Position numbers and translations under genes: made by a program
The notes under the pieces: generated by a model
Database searches by the model: none
The model's input: the letters and a program-made list of their open reading frames with translations, nothing else
What the model was told of the DNA's origin: nothing
Shown: piece by piece, positions 1 through 6,618 of the stretch
Position numbering within the stretch: the first letter of the stretch is position 1
How the letters are laid out: each line of letters opens with the position of its first letter
From: JASLBX01 sp036374175
GTDB taxonomy: Bacteria; Actinomycetota; Actinomycetes; Jiangellales; Jiangellaceae
Reading direction: 5' to 3'
Assembly (NCBI GenBank): GCA_036374175.1
Contig: DASUUH010000085.1
Coordinates: 1 to 11,271 of the forward strand
Length of the DNA: 11,271 nt

Positions 1-2741
1 ACTGGGGCACCGTCCACCAGCTCCCACTCGCGGGCCTTCACCGCCCTGATCACCTGCTGGACCGCGCCCCCGATGCGTGGCCCAAGCGTTCGCGGTACCA
101 CGGTCAGCACCTGCTGCGAGAAGGCCGACACGTCGTCGGTGACGACGACCTCCTTGACGTTGACTTCGTCGGCCACCAGGTCGGCGAAGGGGCGCAGCCG
201 CTCGGCTTCCGGCAACGCCGCGGTCAGCGACGGCAGCGGCTGCCTAACCCGCAGGCCGCGGGCCTTGCGCAGGGAGAGCGCCGCCGAGCAGACGTCCCGG
301 GCCGCGTCCATGGCCACCACCAGTTCTGTGTCCGCAGGCAGGTCGTCGACGGTCGGCCAGTCGGTCAGATGCACCGATCGCCCACCGGTCAGTCCGCGCC
401 AGATCTCCTCCGCGGTCAGCGGGGCCAGTGGGGCCAGCACCCGGCTCAGCGTCTCGAGCACGGTGTATAGCGTGTCGAACGCGTCCGGATCACCCGACCA
501 GAACCGGTCGCGAGAGCGCCGGACGTACCAGTTCGTCAATACGTCCAGGTACGACCGCACGTCGGCGCAGGCGCCGGACACGTCGTACGCGTCCATCCGT
601 GACGTCGCCGATTCGACCAGCTCGCGCGTCTTCGCCAGCACGTACCTGTCGAGAAGGTGGGTGCTGTCAGTACGCCGCTTTGCTTCGTATCCCTCGGCGT
701 TGGCGTAGAGCGAGAAGAAATACCAGACGTTCCACAGCGGCAGCAGCACATGCCGGACGGTGTCGCGGATGCCCTCTTCGGTCACCGCCATGTCGCCACC
801 GCGCAGCACCGATGCCGACATCAGGAACCAGCGCATCGCGTCCGAGCCGTACGAGTCGAACACCCGGTAGACGTCCGGATAGTTGCGCAGGCTCTTGGAC
901 ATCTTCCGGCCGTCCTCACCGAGCAGGATGCCGTGGGCGACGCAGTTGCGGAACGCCGGCCGGTCGAACAGCGCGGTGGCGAGCACGTGCAGCGTGTAGA
1001 ACCAGCCTCGGGTCTGCCCGATGTACTCGACGATGAAATCACCCGGGTAGTGGTGCTCGAACCATTCGCGGTTCTCGAACGGGTAGTGCACCTGAGCGAA
1101 CGGCATCGACCCGGACTCGAACCAGCAGTCCAGCACCTCGGGGACGCGCCGCATCGTCGAACGTCCCGTCGGGTCGTCCGGGTTCGGCCGGGTCAGCTCG
1201 TCCACGTTCGGCCGGTGCAGGTCGGTGACCTCGACTCCGAAGTCGCGCTCCAACTCGGCGAGCGAGCCGTAGACGTCCACCCGTGGATAGGCCGGGTCGT
1301 CGGACACCCAGACCGGGATCGGCGAACCCCAGAACCGGTTCCGGCTGATCGACCAGTCGCGGGCGCCTTCCAGCCACTTGCCGAACGAGCCGTCCTTGAC
1401 GTGGCCGGGGATCCAGTTGATCTCTTTGTTCAGCTCGACCATCCGGTCTTTGAACTTCGTCACCGCGACGAACCAGCTCGACACCGCCTTGTAGACAAGT
1501 GGCGTCTCGCACCGCCAGCAGTGCGGGTAGGCGTGCACGTACGCGTCCTGCCGTACCAGGTGTGCGCGCTTGCGCAGCTCCCGCAGCAGCGGCTTGTTGG
1601 CCTCGAAGACCTGCAGGCCCTCGAACCGCGGGACGAGCGAGGTGAACCGGGTCCGGTCGTCGACGGTCAGGATGGTCGGGATGCCGGCGGCGGTGCAGAC
1701 GTTGTAGTCGTCCTCACCATGCGATGGCGCGACCTGGACGATGCCGGTGCCGTCCTCGGTCGTGACGAAGTCTCCGGCGAGCACGGTGAACGCATTCGGG
1801 ACGTCGGCCAGCTGCTCTTTCAGGAACTCGAACAGCGGCTCGTAACGGCGCCCGACGAGCTCGTGGCCCTTGAGCGTCCCGATCCGCGTGGCGTCGCCGA
1901 ACTCGGTCTCGTAGGCCGAGAGGCGCCCCTCGGCGAGGATCCAGCGGTGGCCGTCCTTCTCGACGACCGCGTAGTCGACGTCCGGGTGGACGACGAGCGC
2001 CACGTTGGGCACCAACGTCCACGGCATCGTCGTCCAGGCCAGCATCCGCTCGCCGGTCTCGAGCTGGAACCACACCGTCGACGCAGGATCGGTGCGGTCG
2101 CGGTAGGTGTCCTCGTCCATCCGGGTCTCGGTGTTGGACAGCGGCGTCTCGCACCGCCAGCAGTACGCCAGGACGCGGAATCCCTCGTAGATCAAACCCT
2201 TGTCATAGAGGGTCTTGAAGGCCCACATGACGCTCTCCATGTAGTCCAGGTCGAGCGTCTTGTAGTCGTTGGCGAAATCGACCCAGCGGGCCTGGCGGGT
2301 GACGTACTTCTCCCAGTCGCGGGTGTACGCCAGCACCGAGGTGCGGCAAGCGTCGTTGAACTTCTCCACGCCGAGATCGATGATCTCGGCCTTGGTGGTG
2401 ATGCCGAGTTGTTTTTCGGCCTCCACCTCGGCCGGCAGGCCGTGGCAGTCCCAGCCGAACCGGCGCTCCACGCGGCGCCCGCGCATGGTCTGGTAACGCG
2501 GGATGACGTCCTTGACATAGCCGGTGAACAGGTGGCCGTAGTGCGGCAACCCGTTGGCGAACGGCGGCCCGTCGTAGAACACGTATTCGTTGGAGCCCTG
2601 CTCACCGGCGCGGCGCTGCTCGATGCTCGCCTCGAAAGTCTTGTCGCTCGCCCAGTGGTCAAGCACCTTACGTTCGACCGCCGGCAGGTCCGGGCTGGCC
2701 GGTACATCTTGGACCTGGGGGTCGTGCTTGGGGTAAGCCAT
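1..2741 (-). CDS. ileS: Isoleucyl-tRNA synthetase, C-terminus cut by window edge
   Basis: This cytosolic class I aminoacyl-tRNA synthetase charges tRNA-Ile with isoleucine. One frame stays open from the ATG at 2741 to the left edge, giving 913 codons. The family is usually about 1,040-1,060 residues, so roughly 130-140 C-terminal residues lie outside. The N-terminus begins MAYPKHDPQV. The class I signature HYGH is at residues 67-70, inside PFANGLPHYGH, and the second signature KMSKS is at 613-617. The CWRCETPL motif occurs twice, near residue 195 and near 408, flanking the CP1 editing region. This form is typical of the eukaryote-like IleRS branch common in Actinobacteria, which I infer from motif recall. 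A GAGGAG Shine-Dalgarno lies about 11 nt before the ATG, and the leader is a T-box riboswitch, so expression should follow the charging of tRNA-Ile. I see no frameshift. Confidence 0.97.
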   Translation of the reverse strand, partial: MAYPKHDPQVQDVPASPDLPAVERKVLDHWASDKTFEASIEQRRAGEQGSNEYVFYDGPPFANGLPHYGHLFTGYVKDVIPRYQTMRGRRVERRFGWDCHGLPAEVEAEKQLGITTKAEIIDLGVEKFNDACRTSVLAYTRDWEKYVTRQARWVDFANDYKTLDLDYMESVMWAFKTLYDKGLIYEGFRVLAYCWRCETPLSNTETRMDEDTYRDRTDPASTVWFQLETGERMLAWTTMPWTLVPNVALVVHPDVDYAVVEKDGHRWILAEGRLSAYETEFGDATRIGTLKGHELVGRRYEPLFEFLKEQLADVPNAFTVLAGDFVTTEDGTGIVQVAPSHGEDDYNVCTAAGIPTILTVDDRTRFTSLVPRFEGLQVFEANKPLLRELRKRAHLVRQDAYVHAYPHCWRCETPLVYKAVSSWFVAVTKFKDRMVELNKEINWIPGHVKDGSFGKWLEGARDWSISRNRFWGSPIPVWVSDDPAYPRVDVYGSLAELERDFGVEVTDLHRPNVDELTRPNPDDPTGRSTMRRVPEVLDCWFESGSMPFAQVHYPFENREWFEHHYPGDFIVEYIGQTRGWFYTLHVLATALFDRPAFRNCVAHGILLGEDGRKMSKSLRNYPDVYRVFDSYGSDAMRWFLMSASVLRGGDMAVTEEGIRDTVRHVLLPLWNVWYFFSLYANAEGYEAKRRTDSTHLLDRYVLAKTRELVESATSRMDAYDVSGACADVRSYLDVLTNWYVRRSRDRFWSGDPDAFDTLYTVLETLSRVLAPLAPLTAEEIWRGLTGGRSVHLTDWPTVDDLPADTELVVAMDAARDVCSAALSLRKARGLRVRQPLPSLTAALPEAERLRPFADLVADEVNVKEVVVTDDVSAFSQQVLTVVPRTLGPRIGGAVQQVIRAVKAREWELVDGAP

Positions 2742-2753
2742 CGGTGGTCGTTC

Positions 2754-2782
2754 TCCTCGCTGTGCCTGCTGGTATGCGAGGA
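2754..2782 (-). promoter_or_regulatory. SD-sequestering helix of the ileS T-box
   Basis: The arms are 2776-2782 and 2754-2760, seven perfect base pairs around a 15-nt loop. The 3' arm contains the GAGGA of the ileS ribosome binding site. This would be the 'off' conformation; T-box pairing with uncharged tRNA would compete with it. Confidence 0.7.
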
Positions 2783-2940
2783 CGAGCGCGAACGCACCCG
2801 CGGTACCACCCCGCTTGGCCGGGACGAACGCCCGACCCGCTCATTGGCCGGCTGTGACGGGCCGGACCCGTCCGGTTCTACTGAGGCCGAAGCCCGTTCT
2901 TCCGGAGGCTCGCCGGTGATGGCCGGGTCATCGCCTGTGC
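2754..2940 (-). promoter_or_regulatory. T-box riboswitch (translational type), ileS leader
   Basis: The minus strand carries GGGGTGGTACCGCG at 2812-2799, matching the conserved T-box core AGGGUGGNACCGCG that binds the tRNA acceptor end. About 110 nt upstream a short stem I shows CCGGCCAUCACCGG, with AUC (2920-2918) placed as the isoleucine specifier. It is followed by the CUCCGGAAGAACGG segment familiar from actinobacterial ileS T-boxes. Near the 3' end UCCUCGC (2782-2776) is perfectly complementary to GCGAGGA (2760-2754), which includes the ileS Shine-Dalgarno. No U-rich terminator is present. The arrangement therefore fits the short-stem, translational class: uncharged tRNA-Ile would free the ribosome site. 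The exact 5' and 3' limits are estimates. Confidence 0.93.
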
Positions 2941-2946
2941 CATCAC

Positions 2947-2952
2947 AGAGTA
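2947..2952 (-). promoter_or_regulatory. Possible -10 element for ileS leader
   Basis: TACTCT on the minus strand lies about 7 nt before the presumed 5' end of the T-box (near 2940) and just after the stop of the preceding oxidoreductase gene (2967). No convincing -35 hexamer sits at 16-18 bp, so this is only a candidate. Read-through from the upstream gene is equally possible. Confidence 0.3.
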
Positions 2953-2966
2953 CCTGATCTGCCCGG

Positions 2967-4352
2967 TCAGGCCGGCGGGATGTTGGCGTTGTACCGGAAG
3001 ACGTTGTCGGGGTCGTACTCGGATTTGATCTGAACCAGCCGACTCCAGTGTGCCGCGCCGTACGCGCCAGAACGCACCCGCTCAGCCGGATCATCGGTAG
3101 TGAAGTTCACGTAGACACCCTTGCTGTACGGCTCGAGGGCGGCGTGGAACTCGCGTACCCAGGCGATGTGTTTATCCGGCTCTGGATCTTCCGGAAGCCA
3201 CGCTCCGGCAATGTTAATGTCATGCGCGGCATCTCGGTTGCTGTAGGCCGTCGCCTCGCTGGGTATCCGGGCGACCGCACCGCCGACCGTAAAGATCGGC
3301 ACGGTGGTACGGGGTGAAGTGATCCGCTCGACGTGGTCGACCACGAGGTCCATCACCTCGTCGGTCAGGGGGCCGAGCTTGTGCGATCGCCAGTAGTAGT
3401 GCCAGCCATGGGGGACGGTCGGATCGAACATCTTCTGGTGCGTCACGTATGGCTTGGGCACCAGTGTGTTCATTGCCGGTCGCGGCAGCGCCCGCAGCGC
3501 GCTCAGCGCGTGCGCGCCGGCATCGGGATGACCGGCGTACGTTGCTACCAGCGCGACGATCGGAGCGCCGTGCAGTTCGGGGGGTATTACCGGAAGCGGT
3601 GGGGCGAGCCGGGCGTTAGCGATCAGGCCGATCTCATCCGGCGCCTCAGCGGCGAACTCGCGGAGGAAGCCGAGGATCTCCGGAGCCACGCTAAGCGGCC
3701 ACGCGAGCATGCCGGCCAGCACATCGGGCCCGAGCGGGTGGAGTCGGAACTCGAACGATGTGACGATGCCGAAGTTGCCGCCGCCGCCGCGAAGCGCCCA
3801 GAACAGGTCGGGATTCTCCGTCGCGGTGGCCATCAGCCGTTCGCCCTCCGCGGTGACGACGTCACACGAGATGAGGTTGTCGACGGCGAGGCCGTACTTG
3901 CGCATGAGGTGTCCGATCCCGCCGCCGAGGGTGAGCCCGCCGATGCCGGTGTGGCTCACGATTCCTCCTGTGGTGGCGAGGCCAAAGGCCTGGCTCTCGC
4001 GGTCGACGTCCTCGTTGAGGCAGCCGCCCTGGACCCGGATCGTGCGCGCAGCCGGGTCGACCCGGGTGCCACGCATTGCCGACAGGTCGATCACGATCCC
4101 GTCGTCGCAGAGCGCGTGCCCCGCGATGGCATGCCCACCACCACGCACGGCAATCGGCAGATCGTGCTCGCGCGCGAAACGAACTGCGGCAATGACGTCC
4201 GCGACTCCCGCGCAGCGGAGGATGATCGGCGGTCGCCGGTCGATTGCGCCGTTCCAGATCCGGCGAGCATCGTCGTACCGTGCATGCTCTGGCGTCAGGA
4301 GTTCGCCGTCGAGCCGGCCGGCGAGCGTCTCGACGGCCACAGGCTTCAGCAT
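2967..4352 (-). CDS. FAD-binding (berberine bridge-like) oxidoreductase, covalent flavin
   Basis: This 461-residue flavoprotein has the PCMH-type FAD-binding fold and a C-terminal BBE segment, and is probably a cytosolic oxidase or dehydrogenase of unknown substrate. The segment PIAVRGGGHAIAGH (residues 66-79) holds the histidine expected to bind FAD covalently (H74). TGIGGLTLGGGIGHLMRKYG (135-154) is the second FAD-contacting loop. The C-terminus has the BBE signature YDPDNVFRYNANIP. In bicovalent members a cysteine precedes the GxGG loop; here I see none between residues 112 and 140 (V132 by my alignment), so single His-FAD linkage is likely. The length is normal for the bacterial family. 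The ATG is supported by an upstream GGAGGAGG. A palindrome (4366-4377) lies just before that ribosome site. The gene follows the small membrane protein gene on the same strand. Confidence 0.92.
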   Translation of the reverse strand: MLKPVAVETLAGRLDGELLTPEHARYDDARRIWNGAIDRRPPIILRCAGVADVIAAVRFAREHDLPIAVRGGGHAIAGHALCDDGIVIDLSAMRGTRVDPAARTIRVQGGCLNEDVDRESQAFGLATTGGIVSHTGIGGLTLGGGIGHLMRKYGLAVDNLISCDVVTAEGERLMATATENPDLFWALRGGGGNFGIVTSFEFRLHPLGPDVLAGMLAWPLSVAPEILGFLREFAAEAPDEIGLIANARLAPPLPVIPPELHGAPIVALVATYAGHPDAGAHALSALRALPRPAMNTLVPKPYVTHQKMFDPTVPHGWHYYWRSHKLGPLTDEVMDLVVDHVERITSPRTTVPIFTVGGAVARIPSEATAYSNRDAAHDINIAGAWLPEDPEPDKHIAWVREFHAALEPYSKGVYVNFTTDDPAERVRSGAYGAAHWSRLVQIKSEYDPDNVFRYNANIPPA

Positions 4353-4365
4353 GGTTGCCTCCTCC

Positions 4366-4377
4366 GGTGTTTACACC
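4366..4377. promoter_or_regulatory. Possible operator, inverted repeat GGTGTTTACACC
   Basis: Two perfect 5-bp arms (GGTGT/ACACC) surround a 2-bp centre. The site sits immediately upstream of the GGAGGAGG ribosome site of the FAD oxidoreductase gene. AT-containing palindromes of this kind in a GC-rich leader are typical of repressor sites, but no regulator can be assigned. A weak -10-like TATCGT lies just upstream on the minus strand. Confidence 0.35.
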
Positions 4378-4393
4378 TTCGACGATAGGTCCG

Positions 4394-4427
4394 CGGCTTA
4401 AGGGCTGGCATCGCGAGGACTAAGCCG
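4394..4427 (-). repeat. Inverted repeat spanning stop codon of membrane-protein gene
   Basis: CGGCTTA (4394-4400) and TAAGCCG (4421-4427) are perfect 7-bp arms with a 20-nt loop. The right-hand arm includes the TAG stop of the membrane-protein gene. It could be a weak hairpin in the gap before the FAD oxidoreductase gene. There is no U-tract, and chance is possible. Confidence 0.3.
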
Positions 4428-4794
4428 GCTGGTTCACCGCGGCACGGTGAGAACTGAGGACGCCGGGTCGCAGGAAGTTGTACACCTGGACCGCAGCCGA
4501 CACCAGGCACCCAGGGACAAAGCCGACCTGGCCGGTGAGCAACGCGTACACGATCCACACCGGCTGGACGCCGGCGCCCAGCAGCCATGCCCACCACTGC
4601 TTCCGACCGGCCGCCCACAATGCGACAACTTGAAGGCCGGTCAGCATCCAGGCCCAGTACAGCGGTGCGCCGAGGCGGGTCTCGGTCATCCATGCCGACC
4701 ATGCGACGAGACTGCAGGCGCCCGCGCTGAGCGCGCCCGCGACGGCGAGGCTGCGGCAGCGGTTATCGCGGCGACGGGTCGGCTGCGATCTCAT
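4420..4794 (-). CDS. Small four-helix membrane protein, function unknown
   Basis: This is an integral membrane protein of 124 residues from the ATG at 4794, or 134 from an in-frame GTG at 4824. Neither start has a clear Shine-Dalgarno, so the start is uncertain. A basic N-terminus (TRRRDNR) precedes four hydrophobic stretches. Numbered from the GTG, these are about 26-46, 54-73, 77-97 and 100-118. The stretch WWAWLLGAGVQPVWIVYALL followed by TGQVGFVPG resembles small actinobacterial and phage membrane proteins, and distantly the aromatic-rich repeats of PnuC-like transporters; that likeness is from memory and does not assign a function. The gene lies between luxR and the FAD oxidoreductase gene on the same strand and may be co-transcribed with them. 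Confidence 0.75.
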   Translation of the reverse strand: MRSQPTRRRDNRCRSLAVAGALSAGACSLVAWSAWMTETRLGAPLYWAWMLTGLQVVALWAAGRKQWWAWLLGAGVQPVWIVYALLTGQVGFVPGCLVSAAVQVYNFLRPGVLSSHRAAVNQPA

Positions 4795-4841
4795 GCCTGA
4801 GAAGCTACGGCCGGCGGAGGCCACGTCGCGTCGCCAGGACC

Positions 4842-4870
4842 AACCATTCCGCTTCGGCGGCCCAATGGTT
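4842..4870 (-). terminator. Hairpin after luxR-type gene, possible terminator
   Basis: The outer arms AACCATT (4842-4848) and AATGGTT (4864-4870) enclose CCGC-TTCG-GCGG (4849-4860). On the minus strand this gives an 11-bp interrupted stem capped by a CGAA loop, with a 3-nt bulge. It starts 43 nt after the stop of the LuxR-type gene and ends before the membrane-protein start. No U-tract follows, which is common for actinobacterial terminators. It could also act as a partial terminator or an mRNA-stability element inside a longer transcript. Confidence 0.5.
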
Positions 4871-4912
4871 AGTTAGGACCACGCGGCGTGCCGTCCCTCC
4901 TACAGGCACCCA

Positions 4913-6547
4913 TTACACGAGGTCGTGCTCGTGGGCGAACGATGTGGCGGCCGATCGGGAAGTAACGCCGATCTTCCGGAAGATGTTGCTGAGGTGGCGC
5001 GCCACCGTATGTTCGCTGATGAACAGCTCGGCGGCGATCTCGCGGTTCGACTTCCCGACGGACACGAGCCGCAGGACCTCGGCCTCGCGGGCGGTCAGGC
5101 CGCCTGGAGGTTGGGGGTCCTTCGCAAGTAGCGCGTCGACGTGAGCGACGTCCGGTGCGGCGCCCAGTGCGGCAAATGTTGCCCGCGCGGCTTCCAACTC
5201 GAGCGTGGCGGTCGCCTCGTCACCCAGCTGCCTCGCGGCGAGCCCAACGAGCACTCTCGTCTCCGCCGTCTCGTAGGGACAGGACAGCTCACGGCTGATC
5301 ATGCAAGCTTCCTTCAACACACTCAGCGCCCGCTGCGCATCTCCGCGGCCGAGCAGCACCGCACCGTTCGCCACACCCGCCATGGCCTGGAGCAGCCGCG
5401 AGCCGGTCTGTTCGGCGAGTTGCCCGAGCCGGTCCGCCGACGTGGCGGCGTTGTCCAGCTCACCACGCTCCAGTTCGGCTCGCACATGGGCGGCCAGCAG
5501 CTGTGCCTGCCGCAGCGGCATGCCGCTACCTGCGTTGACGGCTACCCGCAAAGCGGCGGCTGCCCGCTCGGCGTCCCCCTGTGCGAGGAACAACAGCGCC
5601 AGCCCCGGTTGGGGATCGCGGCCGAGCTGGTGCGCACGCCGGAACGCCTCGTCGGCGGCCTTGTAGTCACCCTTGCGCCGTCTGATCTCACCCGTTACGT
5701 ACTGCCCATCGGCCACCAGGTAGTCACCGAACGGCGCGAGCTCTTCTGTGGCGCGGACCGCCTGTGCCTCCGCGGCGATCCATTCACCAAGCCACGACTT
5801 CACTTCGCATTGGTGGAGTCGGCAAAGCCCCGGGTACCAACTCTCCTGGCCGTGTTGCTCGCACCACTGGACGGCAAGGTCGGTCCACTCGGCCGCCCGG
5901 CGGACGTCGCCGAGTTCATGGCAGGTGTAGAGGAGGACGCAATAGACCCAGCCGGTGGCGAAGGCACTGAGCTCGTCACTGAGCACCGCGACCATTGCTT
6001 CGTCCATGCGATCTAGTCCAGCGGCGATGTCACCACGTGTGACGAGCACCAAACCTTGACCGGTCAGGCCAAGCGCTTCGAGATCACGGTCCGTGAAGTG
6101 GCGTCCGGTCTCAGTCGCCTGGACGGCGTACGTTAGGGCACTCTCGAGCTCGCCCTGGTAGTGCGCCCACGTACAGTCGGCCAGGGCGACATATCCGGAC
6201 TCGACCTGGTCGGAGATCGTCTTTGCATGCCGGTGCGCTCGCTGAAGCCAGCCGCTGGCGGCAGCCGTCTCGTCAAGGTCGAAGTAGTTGTGGAACAGCA
6301 ACCAGGCCGTCCTGGTGGCCTTCTTGACGTCCCCGGCATCGCGGTGCTTCGCGTAGGCCTTCTGCCGCGCGGAAATCGTTTCGCGTGGCCGGCCCAACCA
6401 GAACGCGGCCTCAGCGAGCCGTTCCAACTGCTCCGTGCTGAGCTCGTTCGGGTCAGCCGTCGCAAGGGCGGCATATACCTCGTCGCTGGACGTCGGGCCG
6501 GTGGTCGCGCGTGGCCTGGACGGAACTGCCACAGCGCTCACCCCCAC
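4913..6547 (-). CDS. LuxR-type transcriptional regulator with TPR-like helical region
   Basis: This is a 544-residue cytosolic DNA-binding regulator. The last 65 residues form a LuxR/GerE helix-turn-helix, with TAREAEVLRLVSVGKSNREI followed by ISEHTVARHLSNIFRKIGV. The preceding 400 or so residues are alanine- and leucine-rich paired helices with repeated A-x-x-L-x-x-A patterns, as in tetratricopeptide-type sensor regions. There is no Walker A motif, so it is not a full-length LAL/MalT-type ATPase regulator and resembles the shorter TPR-LuxR class. The GTG at 6547 gives the longest frame. In-frame GTGs at 6541 and 6532 are alternatives, because no start has a strong Shine-Dalgarno. It lies 67 nt after the quinone oxidoreductase gene, behind a predicted promoter with two palindromes, and may control the flanking redox genes (inference). 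Confidence 0.9.
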   Translation of the reverse strand: MGVSAVAVPSRPRATTGPTSSDEVYAALATADPNELSTEQLERLAEAAFWLGRPRETISARQKAYAKHRDAGDVKKATRTAWLLFHNYFDLDETAAASGWLQRAHRHAKTISDQVESGYVALADCTWAHYQGELESALTYAVQATETGRHFTDRDLEALGLTGQGLVLVTRGDIAAGLDRMDEAMVAVLSDELSAFATGWVYCVLLYTCHELGDVRRAAEWTDLAVQWCEQHGQESWYPGLCRLHQCEVKSWLGEWIAAEAQAVRATEELAPFGDYLVADGQYVTGEIRRRKGDYKAADEAFRRAHQLGRDPQPGLALLFLAQGDAERAAAALRVAVNAGSGMPLRQAQLLAAHVRAELERGELDNAATSADRLGQLAEQTGSRLLQAMAGVANGAVLLGRGDAQRALSVLKEACMISRELSCPYETAETRVLVGLAARQLGDEATATLELEAARATFAALGAAPDVAHVDALLAKDPQPPGGLTAREAEVLRLVSVGKSNREIAAELFISEHTVARHLSNIFRKIGVTSRSAATSFAHEHDLV

Positions 6548-6568
6548 CGATCTTCGTCCCCAAGGCGA

Positions 6569-6578
6569 ACCTTAAGGT
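6569..6578. promoter_or_regulatory. Palindrome ACCTTAAGGT, possible operator
   Basis: This perfect 10-bp palindrome lies 22 bp before the luxR-type start and just downstream of the predicted transcription start (about 6582). It is AT-centred in GC-rich surroundings. It could bind a repressor or mediate autoregulation; this is not demonstrated. Confidence 0.35.
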
Positions 6579-6588
6579 CCGCCCCCGC

Positions 6589-6618
6589 ATCGTACTGCGC
6601 AGTCCACAGCCCGGTCAG
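6589..6618 (-). promoter_or_regulatory. Predicted promoter of luxR-type gene
   Basis: On the minus strand CTGACC (6618-6613) and TACGAT (6594-6589) stand 18 bp apart, each matching four of six bases of the sigma-70-type consensus. The -35 overlaps the stop codon of the upstream quinone oxidoreductase gene. A perfect palindrome lies in the spacer and touches the -10. Confidence 0.4.
6594..6603. promoter_or_regulatory. Palindrome ACTGCGCAGT, possible operator in promoter spacer
   Basis: This perfect 10-bp palindrome sits between the predicted -35 and -10 of the luxR-type promoter, 25 bp centre to centre from the second palindrome at 6569-6578. A repressor bound here would block polymerase. GC-rich palindromes of this size can arise by chance. 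Confidence 0.3.

Noticed and set aside
657..2957. Very long open frame on the plus strand (766 codons)
   Set aside because: It lies wholly antisense to ileS and its T-box, has no domain I recognise, and is rich in Arg, Val and Pro as expected for the mirror of a GC-rich gene.
3333..4388. Long plus-strand frame (351 codons)
   Set aside because: It is the antisense shadow of the FAD oxidoreductase gene, whose motifs and ribosome site are clear on the other strand.
5141..6016. Plus-strand frame of 291 codons
   Set aside because: It is antisense to the LuxR-type regulator and has no recognisable motif or ribosome site.
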